Origin: Promerops cafer | Lineage: Eukaryota > Chordata > Aves > Passeriformes > Nectariniidae | Assembly: GCA_013398275.1 (NCBI GenBank) | Contig: VZSE01006621.1 | Span: 512,332-576,331, forward strand | Direction: 5' to 3' | Length of the DNA: 64,000 bases | Part shown: positions 1 through 11,930 of the stretch, piece after piece | Numbering within the stretch: the stretch's first letter is position 1 | How the letters are laid out: each line of letters starts with the position of its first letter | The notes under the pieces: model-generated | The model's database searches: none | Told to the model about the DNA's origin: nothing | What the model saw: the letters and a program-made list of their open reading frames with translations, nothing else | Made by a program: the position numbers and the translations under genes

Positions 1-1368
1 AGCCACCAAAAGGCTGAGGGCCTGTGGGTTAAAATCAGGGACTAAACCAATAAAGGACACCTGGTGGCTGAGGTCTACTAAAGGCCAACTGATCAGCGGG
101 AGCCTCTTAATGAGGCCTTCTTGTTTCAGATACAGGAAACAACAAGCTCACCAGCTGTCATCCAGACAAGGGATTACAACCCCCCAGGTGCCTGCTGGGA
201 GAGCAATACAGCTGGCTGTGAGCAATCCTGGAGGCTGCTGGGCTGTATTGAGAATAACTGCCTGGTCCAAGTACTGGAAAAATCAACCAGCGGAGAAACC
301 TTACTGGACCTGGTGCTTACCAATGCAGAGGAGCTCCTTAAAGAAGACAAGATTGGAGGTAGCCTGGGCTGTAGTGAACATGCCCTGGCTGAGCTTGTCA
401 TCTCAAGAAATATGGGCCAGGCAAAAAGCCAAGTCAGGACCATGAACTTCAGAAAAGTGAATTTCCAGCTGTTGAAAGAAATAGTAGATGACTTCTGAGT
501 GACATAGTAGATGTCCAGGTGACTTCTGAGTGTCTCCCAGGATGAAGATTCTATAACCACACAGACTTCTGCATTTAAGTGTCTGTCAGTAACTAAAAAG
601 AGACAATTATTATCACTTTTGAAGTCCTCCAAAATGAGAACAATTCCAGGCACACCCACAGTTTGGGCAGAGAAGTGACTGAGAGCAGCCCTATGAAGAA
701 GAACTTGGGTGTGATGCTTGATGAAAACCTCCGCATAGGTTGGCAGTGTGCACTTGCAGCCCAGAAAGCCAAACAAATCCTGGGCTGTATCAAAGGCAGT
801 GTGGCCGGCAGGGCCACAGGAAGTGATTCTGTCCCTCTCTCTTCTTAGACCCCACCTAGAGTACTAAATCTGGCTCTGGAGTCCCCAGTATAAGAAGGAC
901 ATGGAATTCTTCAGTCCAGAGGAGGACCATGAAATTGATAAGAGGACTGGAGCATCTTCCCTATGAAGACAGGCTGAGAGAGGTGGGACTGTTCAGCCTG
1001 GAGAAGAGAAAGTTGCATGGAGAGCTCATAGCAACTTTCCTGTACTTGAAGGGGACCGACAGAGAAGCTGGAGAGAGACTCTACATCTGGAATTGTAGGG
1101 GCTAAGACAAGTGTACAAACTGAAAGACAGGAAATTTAGGCTAGATATTGGGAAGAAATTCCTAACTGTAAGGGTGGTGAGATACTGGGACAGGTTGCCC
1201 AGGGAAGCTGTGTATGCCCCAACCCTGGTGATGTTCAAAGCCAGAGTGGATAAGGCCTTGAGGAATTGGGGCTAGTGGGAGGTGTCCTTGCCGTGGTAGG
1301 GAGGTTGGGACAAGGTGATCTTTAAAGTCCTTTCTAACTCTTAACATTTTATGATTCTATGATTCTAT
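1..1368 (+). mobile_element. CR1 LINE, internally deleted, cut by window edge
   Basis: The first 500 bases encode the C-terminal half of the CR1 ORF2 AP-type endonuclease. A frame at 121-498 contains LLDLVLTNAEELL (from 301) and GGSLGCSEHALAELVIS, the usual CR1 motifs. The catalytic 'SDH' reads SEH at 373-381, so even this open piece is probably inactive. From about 690 the homology jumps to the C-terminal end of the reverse transcriptase region (QCALAAQKAKQILGCIKGSV), then runs frame-broken to the standard avian CR1 3' end (about 1310-1368: a 'ttctaactcttaac' variant, then ATTCTATG repeats). The central reverse transcriptase, over 1 kb, is missing. The 500-690 junction has no clear CR1 match and carries two copies of 'gacttctgagtg' (491 and 521). 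The element starts outside the window. CR1 identity is firm; subfamily is not assigned. Confidence 0.93.
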
Positions 1369-4300
1369 TTGTTATTTTGGAGGGAGAGGGTAATCTCCTT
1401 TTAGAAATTATGAAATTAATTCCTTTTTTTGTATTTTGAACCAAATTGGATTCAATTTGGAAGTAATTTGTCTTTCTCAAACAATAGGAGCAATAAGAGA
1501 CAAAGTTGAAATGATCAGCTGGTTTATCTGTAGAGACCATCGGCACACCCTTCCTCCTGATTCTGAAGGTAATTGTGTGGGAATGTTTGAATTCCCTTGC
1601 AATCAGTTCCAAACATATGGAAGAAACTCTTAATTTGAGCTTTGTTTATTTGTTGTTTAACCTACAGGTATTTTGTTATCATTTGGAACTCAGAAATAAA
1701 TAAATGCCAGTTGATCCATCATCTATCGGGTCCTAACAGGCCATCAGCCTGGAGACACGATTTTCCACCAGAATAAATTTTTCTCAAGTGCTGGAAGGAA
1801 AGCAGTAGAGAAATGGTATGAAAGAAATTCAATGATGCATTGCATCTAGTTTTAAAATTCCTCTGGTGGGATTCCTACAATGCTGGGCTTACAGCTTTCC
1901 TTAACCACTCACATTTCATGTGGTAAAAATGCCATGTGATCAAGGCTGAAATGCATAATCCTAACACAAAAAGGACAGTGTTGGTTGAGTGTACATACCC
2001 AGTAAGAGATCCCCAATAATCGTGTGCTGTTCTAAACTGCATATATTGTTCATAATTATACAGTAAGAAATAATTCTGTCAAGATATTTACTTACTGGCC
2101 TATAATATCCTTTCAGTAAAAACTTAATTTTCATTGAAAAAATATACATAGTTTGCCTAAAATCTTGGTGCAAAGGATTGTATTAAATGCTGAATGTAGT
2201 GAAAAGATATTATTAAATTTTGTATCCCATTCTAGTTTTAGGTATTTTTAACAAAATCTGTGCATGTTGGTGAGTTGCGGTAAAGAGTAGAAGGAAAGAA
2301 GAAGGAGGAGTAGCTCATAAGTTGAGACTTTTGCCTGAAACTACCAACAGGTAGTTTAGAACAATCAACAGATCTGTGAAGAAGGACTACCAACAGATGT
2401 GTGAAGCAGATTTGGAGATGGGTAAAGAAGGATCTTATACATAAAAGCTCTAGTTATTCACATAGTAGAATATTTGGTCTTTCCAAAAGACATGAGCGAT
2501 AGCCAAAACTACTCTGATAGAGTAAGAGCACATCTTTCAAAAATCTTATTCCTTTAGTTTGGAGCTTTTCTGGTAAAAAGAGAAGACTAATATCTTGGCA
2601 TCATTAATATCTTGGCATCTTTTTTTTTTTTTTTTACATGTCACTACAGAAAAATATTTCTTTTCTGAATCCAGGATCCTGCTGTGCTTTTGAATTCCAA
2701 ATGTTAAAATAAACAAACAAACAAAATAAATAATGTAAACAATCCTACTGATGTATTTCAGTCAAAGATGTAATATATTTTATTGACAAGGGAGTCCAAT
2801 CAGACATACCAAAAAAGAGAAATTGATAACTTCAATATCTTTCAAAAACAAACCAAACATAGTAACAACTGTGTTCCACAAGTGAAAAAACTAATTAAAA
2901 AATTCGTTAATATTCTCTGTTATGGATGATCAAGGAAAGAAGCCAGAATAAGAGACCATAATGAATTCATATGAAATGATTCTGCATACTGGAAAGAAAT
3001 ATATGAATTTAGTATGTTATGCTGCCAGATATTTTGAACTGTAAGTACAGCAGTATACACAAAAGTTTCCAGACAAATTTTTGCAGCCTTTTCAAGAGCT
3101 AATAAATTATAAATTTAAAAAATCTTTATTGTAATGTACTATTGGTTTAAGAGATGTATGTGTTCAGGTTAAATATGGTTGCTTTTTTACATTTCTATTA
3201 ACACTAGATGGCACTCTGAATTTGAACTGTAACATTTTTTTCTTTCCTCAGAATACAGGGAACATGTTACCTTCATTCTATAAGTAAAATCCATCATACA
3301 GATTAATCAAATCATTTCACTTTTTCCTAGTGCAGTAGTAGGAAGTCTCCTAAGGCCTATTACCATGCTATCAAGTAATAAAGAACATAAAAGAAAAAAT
3401 CAGTCAACTTATATTATATTGAGATACTCCCACTGAATTTCAAAAGCTTCTTTAATCTAAAAAAGAAAATGGTTTTATGCTATTAAATGCTTATTACAAT
3501 AATCTAGGCTGCTTAATGTACAAAATTTAAAATCTGTAGGATTTAAATGTAACCACTAGCTTGTGCTCTAAAATAGTGGGAACTTTGAAGAACTCTCAGT
3601 GTTGTATATCTGTAATTCAGAATATTAAGTTATTTTTATACCTACAATCTACTAAAAATGGGATTCAGAGGCATGATTTACATATAGATAGTAAAATGGT
3701 TATAATAATTATAAAAAAATAGATAAAGAATACCATAAACTCTTTAAACTTACTACATTTTGTAAAGCATCATCTCTCATTATCTTGTATTTCTTAGCAG
3801 GAGATCATAATTTTTTTTTTTTCCTGGATATGCTATTATATGTCTTACTTTTATGTTGACTGCTGCAATTTTTGTAAAAGAATGTCTATTTTTCAAATGC
3901 TTACCTTTTGATATGTACATTTATCTCTGTGTACTGCTGTGGGGTTTTCAAATAAATCAAATAATTTTAAATAGAATTTTAAAAGACAATTCCAACTGAA
4001 AAGTTACATATAAAATTTTGGGTTTTTGGATACCACAAATCAAGCTTTTAAGGACCACAAAGAGCAGTGCATATCTCAGAGTTAAAATATAAGAAGAATA
4101 CATGGTAAGGCAAAAGATTCAAGTGTCAGAATTAGATGGGAATAAACTTTGAAATCCCTATGCTGTTTTTAGATCTGGTATTATGTCCCATGACTATTAT
4201 GAGCTGTCTATTAACTCAGCTTCTACTCACAATTACTTATTTTGGTCTTTCAGCGTTCATCTTAGGACATGTAGTTTCCAAGTACCAACAGGATTGTACT

Positions 4301-4631
4301 ATTATTATGCTTCTGTTTCATTCTGTATATAGATTACTGATCCTGGTATAACCTGACATGCACTCTGCTTGTTACTAAATTAAGGCCTTACATTATCTGC
4401 ATGTTTTATGTTAGTCTAAGACTACCTTTCAGAGCATAATATCTAACAGATTACATTCTAAATCGAATACATCAGTTTAAATACCTCAAAAGCAAAGCTA
4501 AATGAAATCTAAGACAGTAAGCAGCCAACACCTATTAGTTATTTCTTTATATTAGAATCACAAGACTTTTTCTGTAAGACATGGGAAAAATACCCTGTTG
4601 CTAAATATCAGATTATGTATTTATGTCTATA
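1369..4631. other. Unique AT-rich DNA, no gene seen
   Basis: I see no coding gene or recognisable transposon. Minor structure: a 25-bp-period imperfect repeat (CAACAGATCTGTGAAG at 2366, CAACAGATGTGTGAAG at 2391); a two-copy 17-bp tandem repeat at 2588-2621 (TAATATCTTGGCATC in each copy) running into a T-tract that ends at 2635; and a short T-run near 3811. Confidence 0.6.
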
Positions 4632-4975
4632 TGGTCATAGAGTGGTTTGGGTTTGAAGGGAACCTTTAAAGATCATCTAGTCCAATTCCCTGGCTATGGG
4701 CAGGGATATCTTTTGCTAGGTCAGTTTTGTCAGAGCTCCATCCTATCTGCTTTTGAACACTTTAAAGGACTGGGCATCCATAATGCTACTAGGAAACCTG
4801 ATCCTACTCCTCTCCACCCTTACTGTATAAAAATGTCTTCCTTATGTCCAATATGAACCTACATTTTTTACAGTTTAATATCACTGCCCATTGTTCTGTC
4901 ATTGCACACGCTTTCAAAAAGTCTTTCTGTATCATTCACACAAGATCCCTCTAAGTATTGAAAGGCCAGTATAAG
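4632..4975 (-). mobile_element. CR1 LINE 3' end fragment
   Basis: Read on the minus strand this ends in the typical CR1 tail: on the plus strand it begins 'gtcatagagtggtttgggtt', then 'aagatcatctagtccaattc' and a 'ctatgggcagggatat' block equivalent to the conserved 'CATGGGCAGGGA' of avian CR1s. It continues back through the last codons of ORF2, with many substitutions. About 340 bp survive, which is typical of a 5'-truncated CR1 copy. The left boundary, the element's 3' end, is clear. The right boundary is approximate because a second CR1 in the opposite orientation begins within about 20 bp. Confidence 0.88.
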
Positions 4976-4994
4976 GCATTTCCAGCTGCTTGGA

Positions 4995-5275
4995 AAGAAC
5001 TAATGCCAGTAGGCTGAGGGAGGTAGTTCTGCACCTCTGCTTTAGTGAGACCCCCACCTGGAGTGCTGCTTCCTGTTCAAGGCCACCAGTACAAGAAAGA
5101 CAACTTTAACTTTCTGTTAAAGCAGAAACAGAGCACAGGCACAGAAATGACCAGGCTGGATGGTGCTTTGGCAACCTGCTCGAGTGGAATGGGTTCCTGG
5201 CTGGGAGATTGGAACTGGATGATCTTTAATGTCTTCAACTGAAACCATTCTATGATTCTGTGATTATTATTCTTT
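4995..5275 (+). mobile_element. CR1 LINE 3' fragment, opposite to its neighbours
   Basis: The sequence 'ggctgagggaggtagttctg' followed by 'agacccccacctggagtgct' matches the part of CR1 ORF2 that encodes the VRPHLEYC-like region. It then skips to the last part of ORF2 and a 3' end of the form 'ggatgatctttaatgtcttc' plus 'accattctatgattctgtga' near 5245-5270. It is therefore 5'-truncated and internally shortened. It lies between two minus-strand CR1 pieces, so it is a separate insertion, possibly into an older element. Confidence 0.85.
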
Positions 5276-5289
5276 GCATCCCTTGACAT

Positions 5290-6235
5290 ACTCAGCTCTA
5301 ACTGTGCCTTATCTGTCCTGATCCAATCTCTACATGTCCAGGTACCTTCTCATTATATTTGATTCTGGTTCCACTGCTTGTGCATTTCTTTCTTACACCA
5401 TAGTCTGACCAGGACATCCTTACTCAGTCCTGCTGGTCTCCTTCCTTCTGTGCCTGATTTCCTACACACAAAAATCAAGAAATCTTGTGGCATAAGAAAA
5501 ACATCCTTAAAGAGCTCCTAGCCCATTTCAGCTCCTTTGACAGCAATTACTCAGGGAATTCATCCAGTAATTCCTTAAGAAATTTCAGTTTGCTTTCCTA
5601 AAATTCAGGGGGCTGGTTATCACCTGGATTAAGCAGGGGCACCCCAAGGGTCTCCTAGACCACTTAGAGCTTACAGAAGCTGTGCTGCTTTTCTGGCAGG
5701 TGTCAGGGTGATTGAAGTCCTGCAGCAGGATCAGAGCCTGGGAATTTGATGCAGCTGAAGTAGGAATGCTTCATCTGCAGGCTCCCCTTGGTTGGGTGGC
5801 CTGTAGTTAGTATCAACCACAAGGCTTCCTTTGTTGGCTTAACCCTTTATTTTTTATTCATTGTAGGGACTTAAAGAGCACAGTTGCCTGTCTAAAACAC
5901 CATCAAAGCCACAGAAGATCTTAACACCCATAGTTTCTCAACCTGTTTTTCTCTGTTTTTCAAAGCCAGTTCTGTGTAGTCAACACATTTTCTTATAGAG
6001 GCGACAACCCACCTGCACATCTCCTTTATTCCTGTCCCTTCTGAACAGTTTACAGCCATTGCCTGCAGTGCTCCAGCTGAGTTAGTCATCTCACCACGTT
6101 TCAGCAATGGCAATTAGATGGTAGCTTTCTACCTGCACAGTGGTTTCCAGTCCCTCCTGTTTGTTGCTGGGGAAATTGCCTTGATACAGAGGCACTTCAG
6201 CTGGGCTATCAACCTTGACACATTTTTAGAGAAGC
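5290..6235 (-). mobile_element. CR1 LINE 5' portion (endonuclease region) only
   Basis: On the minus strand this is the N-terminal and central part of the ORF2 endonuclease of a long CR1. The stretch 6040-6215 is the antisense of the region giving the 'IAIAETWW' motif and the initiator region ('cctcctgtttgttgctgggg'). The stretch 5700-5830 matches the 'GVCYRPP' region ('cttggttgggtggcctgtag') and the 'gggtgattgaagtcctgcag' GDFN region. No frame is intact. The part at 5290-5550 is less certain. Most CR1 copies keep only their 3' end, so a copy keeping the 5' part without the adjoining 3' end implies later deletion or splitting. It may belong to the same original element as 4632-4975, split by the plus-strand CR1. 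Confidence 0.8.
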
Positions 6236-7728
6236 AAGTAGCATTATTTATTATTTATAGCTAACAAAAAAATCGAAAGGAATATCTATTAGTCTATAAG
6301 AAGGTATACAGAACTTAGATTCAACACAGTATAATAAAACTTAAGAGACTCTTTGTACCAAAGAATTTATTTTTAGAGAGGGATTATTAAAAAAAATAAA
6401 ATGTTTGTTAACAATATATAAACTTTTCATATAGATTATAAAAAAATTAATTTTCTTTTTCTTTTTCTTTTTCTTTTTCTTTTTCTTTTTCTTTTTCTTT
6501 TTCTTTTTCTTTTTCTTTCTTTCTTTTTCTTTGTCTTTCTTTTTCATGCAGTCAGATCTTTGGCCTGTCTATTTTCTGTTGTTATTCAGTCAAGTTTCTG
6601 CCGGTACTGTATTCTGTGCTCTATGAGGAAAGCATCTATAGAAGCATAAGTTGTATGAAAAGGATATACCAGTCAGTCAAGCTATTTGTACCACTTACTG
6701 CTTCCAGTTAATGCTGCAAGCCATGTCTGTAATATTTAAATATGCTACTATGCTATCCACCTACTGGAAGATTATAGAAAAATGGTCATTGGGGTATCTG
6801 TCTATTTTTCTGTTTGTTTCTACTCTCCTTCTGCCCCAGGGAACAGTTCAGCTATACATCTAACCAGTTACAATACCAAGTCAGGACCTTGACTCCCTCT
6901 GCAGTAACAGAGTTGTGAAAAAAATATTAAAAATAGTATCATGAAAGTGAGGTATTTCCTTCTCTTCATTTACTGCGTAAGAGGTTTATGTGCTTTCATA
7001 AAACTCTTCAGCGCTCACCTAAAAAAAGACAATTCTTTGTTAAGACAGTAAGAAAAAAGAAGATGCCAAGGTGTGCCAGATTTGTATGCTGGTCACTACC
7101 TAACAATTGAAAAAATGGAGTGCCCAAGGGACTGGAGAGTGTATCTTGCTGAGTTAGGAGAACAAAATCCCAAAAATCTGATTTAAGTGTTCTAACAACC
7201 AGAATAGTACACATCTTATTGTAAGTTGTGGTGAAGCTCTGCTTTTTATGACTGGCTATGTTTTGAGCTGAAGTTAATATCTGTGTGAATTAAGAGTTTT
7301 TAGATCAAGCCCACAATGTCAAGACTCCCAAGTGTATAATAGATATTTTTTGTACTTCTGAACTTCTCACTGAATCATGTTAAAGTGTAGGCAGTAAGCA
7401 TCTGAGTATGTATTTGCAAAAAGAAAACAACATGCCAATTAAATGTGAGTATTTTCACGACCTGGCAGCCTTGTTTGGTAGGTTGGCTGAATCATGTTCT
7501 TAAGCCTATAGGTAAATTCCTCTCTATTTTAGGAGCACTGTCAGCCAGTCTGAACAAACATTATGTTTAAAGACCTGCATTTAGCTATGTAAGAATTACC
7601 CTAGGAGTCATAAATTGACACCTGATTTATCAAGTTCAGCAAGAATACTGTTAGTTAGCCTAACAGCTCAAACCTTGATTAGTTTCTGTGGCTAATTAAA
7701 GGGAATACTTTTGAGGAATACATTCAGT
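6236..7728. other. Unique AT-rich DNA with one microsatellite
   Basis: Apart from the pentanucleotide repeat annotated separately, I see no gene or recognisable repeat. The lysine-rich reading frame antisense to the microsatellite is a by-product of the repeat. Confidence 0.55.
6449..6543. repeat. (TTTTC)n microsatellite
   Basis: About 16 near-perfect tandem copies of TTTTC, becoming imperfect (TTTC, TTTGTC) towards 6520-6543. The complementary motif recurs at 30341-30427. Polypyrimidine on the plus strand. Confidence 0.97.
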
Positions 7729-8236
7729 GCTGGTCGCTCACAGTGCAGCTGCAGTTTGGGCTGTGGGTTGAGCTCTGGGTGTTGGAGCCCCAGCCAAGAG
7801 GCTGTGAACTGCTGACCCTTTGCAGGACAGAGGGCACAGGGGCCCGTGGCCCAGCCAGGTGACAGGGCACTCAGGGACATGGCAGGAGTTGATGACCCCA
7901 CACTTTCTCACCAAGACTGTGAGGGTATGGAAGCCCAGGGTTTCCTTTTTTTGGGACCCCTCCTTGGAGGTACCAGCTTGAGCTGTTGCTTTATTTAGTA
8001 ATTGTACCAAGGTTAAACTGTTTGAAGGATAGGGACAGTCAAGCCTCTGCTTTGGGAAACCTGTTGTTGAGCTGGTGAGGAAACTTGGTCAGACTGTGTG
8101 TGGGTGGGGTGTGCAGCTGTGGAGGGGCTTCGGTCCCAGCTCAGGTGGTGCAAGTGGGACTGTCTGTGAGGATCCTGGATGTTCGGTCAGGGAAGTTTCC
8201 TTGATAATATAAGCAGGTTGTAATTTTTGGAGGAGA
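7729..8236 (-). mobile_element. GC-rich block, probable decayed LTR
   Basis: This 500-bp block is markedly more GC-rich than its surroundings and has abrupt edges. On the minus strand it has an LTR-like order: an AT-rich start with 'CTTATATTATCAAGG' (near 8205-8220), a G/C-rich body, an AATAAA signal at about 7994-7999, then a GC-rich 3' part ending in CA at 7729. No matching terminal repeat, primer-binding site or retroviral coding sequence is visible nearby, so if it is an LTR it is a solo, degraded copy. A 90-codon minus-strand frame (7738-8010) has low-complexity Ala/Pro/Gln composition and no recognisable domain. Family unknown; an unrelated GC-rich unique sequence is the alternative. 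Confidence 0.35.
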
Positions 8237-11200
8237 AAATGGAGGATTTTTTAATGCAGCATTTATTAATATTTTCTATTAGGGCCCTGAAAAATATTGA
8301 CCATAAAGCATACTTTTCCTTAGGATGATCCTAAGGATTCTTTTTTTATTCAGAGCTTGCTATGCTTCTCAGCTTGTCTATTTACTTCCAACAACTCACA
8401 CAAATGCAGCTGTAGCAGGTTTTGTTATCTAAATTAGCTCTTCATTATGATGGGAAGCCAAATCTAAACCAAAATGTTTTAAACCACACTCTAATCTAAT
8501 ACATAGAAAATGCAGAAGCTTCAAAACAGCATCTTCCTCTTCTACTTATAACCTAATAGTGCCACAATAATTTATTCTAATATTTTTATACGTCTAAGAA
8601 ACTGCCTAGTTTTGTGCTTTTTTATCATCATTGGTTTTATAAAAGTGGTTGTTTGTTACATTGAGTTAGTAAAGAGTTTTCAACAAAATATCTTTTTATA
8701 GGTTGACAGAGGGCCAAAACTTTAAATTCATGTCAATGGACTCATTAAAAAAAATGCTATGAAAAGACATGCAAAATTTGTCATAAAACCCAAACAATTT
8801 CATGACTAGGCATAAGGAAATAAATTGGTTTTTCAGCCTGATACAGCTCAAATTCAATGAAAATAATGCAAACTAATCTATCTATTCTGACATTGTAGTT
8901 AATTTATGGAAAAAATGACAAATATTTTATTATACAGACATTTTTTTTGAAAATTAGAGAAAAAATGAGAAGTTGATTGACTGAATATCAAACTTATATA
9001 TGTGGTGTTTTGGTTACATCTCCAGTAACCTGTTACAATCAATATTACAGGACACAAAGTCCAAACATTTTCTGGAACATGATAGGAAAAACTTGTTCCT
9101 TGGTTTGTAAAATACTAGTTCACAGAGATGCATCTGGTTTAGAATTATGCCAGTTACAATCAACAAACTAATCGAAAATCTAAAGCTGTAAGGTAATTTC
9201 TGTGAAAGTAAAAACAAAGAAAAACCTCACTATTCTGAGAGAAGGAAGGAATAAATGTAATTGAATGAAGATAGTGGAATTCAAAACGCAGTCCTCCACA
9301 GTCAGAGGAGAAAAAAAAAATTAGGTTCTGGTAAAATGTAGGCAATCAACTTTAATATCTACATGGATATTGAACAAATTATACAATTTATAATACACAT
9401 TTAAAAGATAAAGATACAAAATTAATTTATCAAGACAAAATGTGGCAAAGAGCCTCTTGAGTGATAGAGATGCAAGTCCTACTTCTTTGAAAATAGCTAT
9501 AAAAATTACTTATCAATGTTTTGTCATCAGACTAGTAGAGCATTTCAACTAAAATCCTACAGAGAATGTATTGATGTGGTTTTACTAAGTATTTTCTCTA
9601 ACAAGTTGAATGATGGAATAGAGAAATGGTTTATGAAATTCATGTATTACATCATACTGGCAGAGGTGAAAGCAACCAGAAAGAAGGCTCAAAATTCAGA
9701 ATGATAAATTTGGGGCATAGCTGATAATGATAAAAACATTTTCACAAATTTTAAAACTGAATAAAAAAAGAAAATGACTTTGCTAAGCAGGAGGGAAAAA
9801 AATACAGTTTAAATGGGTGATAATGCAAAACATCAGTATTTGTGAAAAAGAGAGAGGCTATCAAATATCAAAACCTGAAAGCAGTGGCAAATGCAGAAAA
9901 TCTGGGATTTGTTAGGAAGAATGCTGCATGTAGTCATAAAAGGCAATTTATTGCTTCTAGGCACTGAGATAATAATTTTGAAGTCTTGAATAATATTAAA
10001 AAATGTGTGAAAAGTTGAAGATCCAGAGAAGGGCACTAACAGTGCACCAAAATTAAAAATGAGACCTCAGCTGCGGATTGAGATAGGATTTAATCTAGGA
10101 ATTGAAAGACAAAATGTAGGGTGGAAAGAGAAATGGAATGGGATTCGATAACATAATCCCAGCATGAAACAGGTAGTTAGAAAACAGCTCACTGATTTGT
10201 TGTGCTTCATAACCAACGGGTAGGACTAGTAGAAAACATCCAATTTACCTTTCCATTTATCCCCATACTTCAGGCTTGTGACTTTGCTTGAGTGATATCG
10301 TGAGGGAAAGATACTTGTTCAAATATTTGCAGTTTTAGTATGAAATAGCTCCCCACAGGTTCTTATCAACACCCTCAGCTACAGTGACAGGATAACCAGT
10401 TCTTTAACCACCCTTCATTAAAGGATGACAGTTATTTAGTAGAATGAATTAAAAATTTAAAAACAAACTAATTACTTTTGGTAACTGTCTAGCTCCTAAC
10501 ATTAGAAACATGTTATATACCTAATTAAAGGACTTCTAATAATCTGAAAGCTTCTTAAAAAAAAAAAAAAAGAAATTAATGACACAGCATTTTTCTCTTT
10601 TTTCCTAGGTGGAGGAAAATGTGTACATGCTGAAATGCTTTGTTTGCTCTCTGAAGACTTCTATCTCACATCTATTTGTGCTTGCTTTGAGGAAAAAAAT
10701 TGTTATTCATTGACACCCTTTGCATCAACTGACTGTGCTCAATGCAGTGATAAAGGGTAGAACCCTAGCACACTCATTTTGCGAGAAAATAGGCAGCCAT
10801 GACACAGTCCATACCTTGCTGTGCCAAGCCTTGTGCATAGTAATTCCTACAGGATGCACCGTTAATCACAGTCTACACTAATTTTCTTTCCTGTCAAGTG
10901 CTCATGATTACTGAGCTCTAAGTTCTGGAAAGAAAGTTAGTACAAAACCAAAATGCTAGTTCCCAGTTTTTCCTAGGTTTTTCAACTTTCTTACTACAAT
11001 GGCAAATTGTTAAATTTTCTGCAATGTCAGATTTCAATAATCCCTTCTGAGAATGGGAAGTTTATATATATGCATTTGTGGAAGAATGATTTGGTTAGTG
11101 TTCAATGGCAAAACTGGTAAATAAATAATCACATGGAAGAAAAAAAATTACACTTATGTGTATTTTTCAGTATCTTCGGCATTAATTCAACCTAATGCTG

Positions 11201-11930
11201 AAATTATCTGAATAAGTAAAATATAATCATTTTGCACCAAAAATTAGTATATCTATTTAAATTTATTTCTTTTTTTTATAAAACATCTCCCATTTTTTAA
11301 ATCAAATGGAAAGTCTGGGCTTGTTAGGTTGGGATATACTGTAGTCCATGAGATAATTGATCTAAATAAATAGTAGAAATTGAGGGCTTGAAAGATATTT
11401 TTAGTTAATAAAGATTTATTAATAAATACTCGATTACATAGTTATGAATAATGAACAGAAATTACAACAAAGGATTTCTTAATGACACTAATATGTGTTA
11501 GTAAAAAGTAGGTTTAGGCAAAAAGTAGTAAAAAGTATTCTGTCTATACAGCCACACAACTATCAAAATTCAACATATATAGCACAAGAACAAAAAGAAA
11601 AAAAATAAAAGGCAACAAAGCTGAAATTTTATATTACTCCAGCTGATTAAATAATGGAAATCTTGATTTAAAACAAAATGCTTGAAGTACATCTCGGCTT
11701 GGATTTGGGGACAGAGGTTTTCTCTAAACTGAGAGACCATTCACATAAGTTACGAATGCTAAAGCTCTTGAAATTACCCTAAATCAAACTAATGGGCCTA
11801 AACCAGATGTCATTCCTAAGAATCCATATTGTAAACTGAACTGCAGAGCTTCATGATAGGGGGGTTTATGTAGGAATTTGCTCTAACATAGTCCAGGGAC
11901 CAGCTTCTTCTACAGACAAACAAAAGTTTG
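8237..11930. other. Unique AT-rich DNA, no gene seen
   Basis: Very AT-rich, with short A-runs (for example around 10557-10572). No transposon recognised. A pyrimidine tract ending in TAG at about 10607, followed by 49 cysteine-rich open codons, is discussed as a weak finding. Confidence 0.55.

Noticed and set aside
174..776. 200-codon minus-strand open frame
   Set aside because: Antisense to the CR1 endonuclease and RT pieces, which read sensibly on the plus strand. No domain in the antisense translation.
6341..6547. Lysine-rich small protein on the minus strand
   Set aside because: The poly-Lys run is just the translation of the (TTTTC)n microsatellite.
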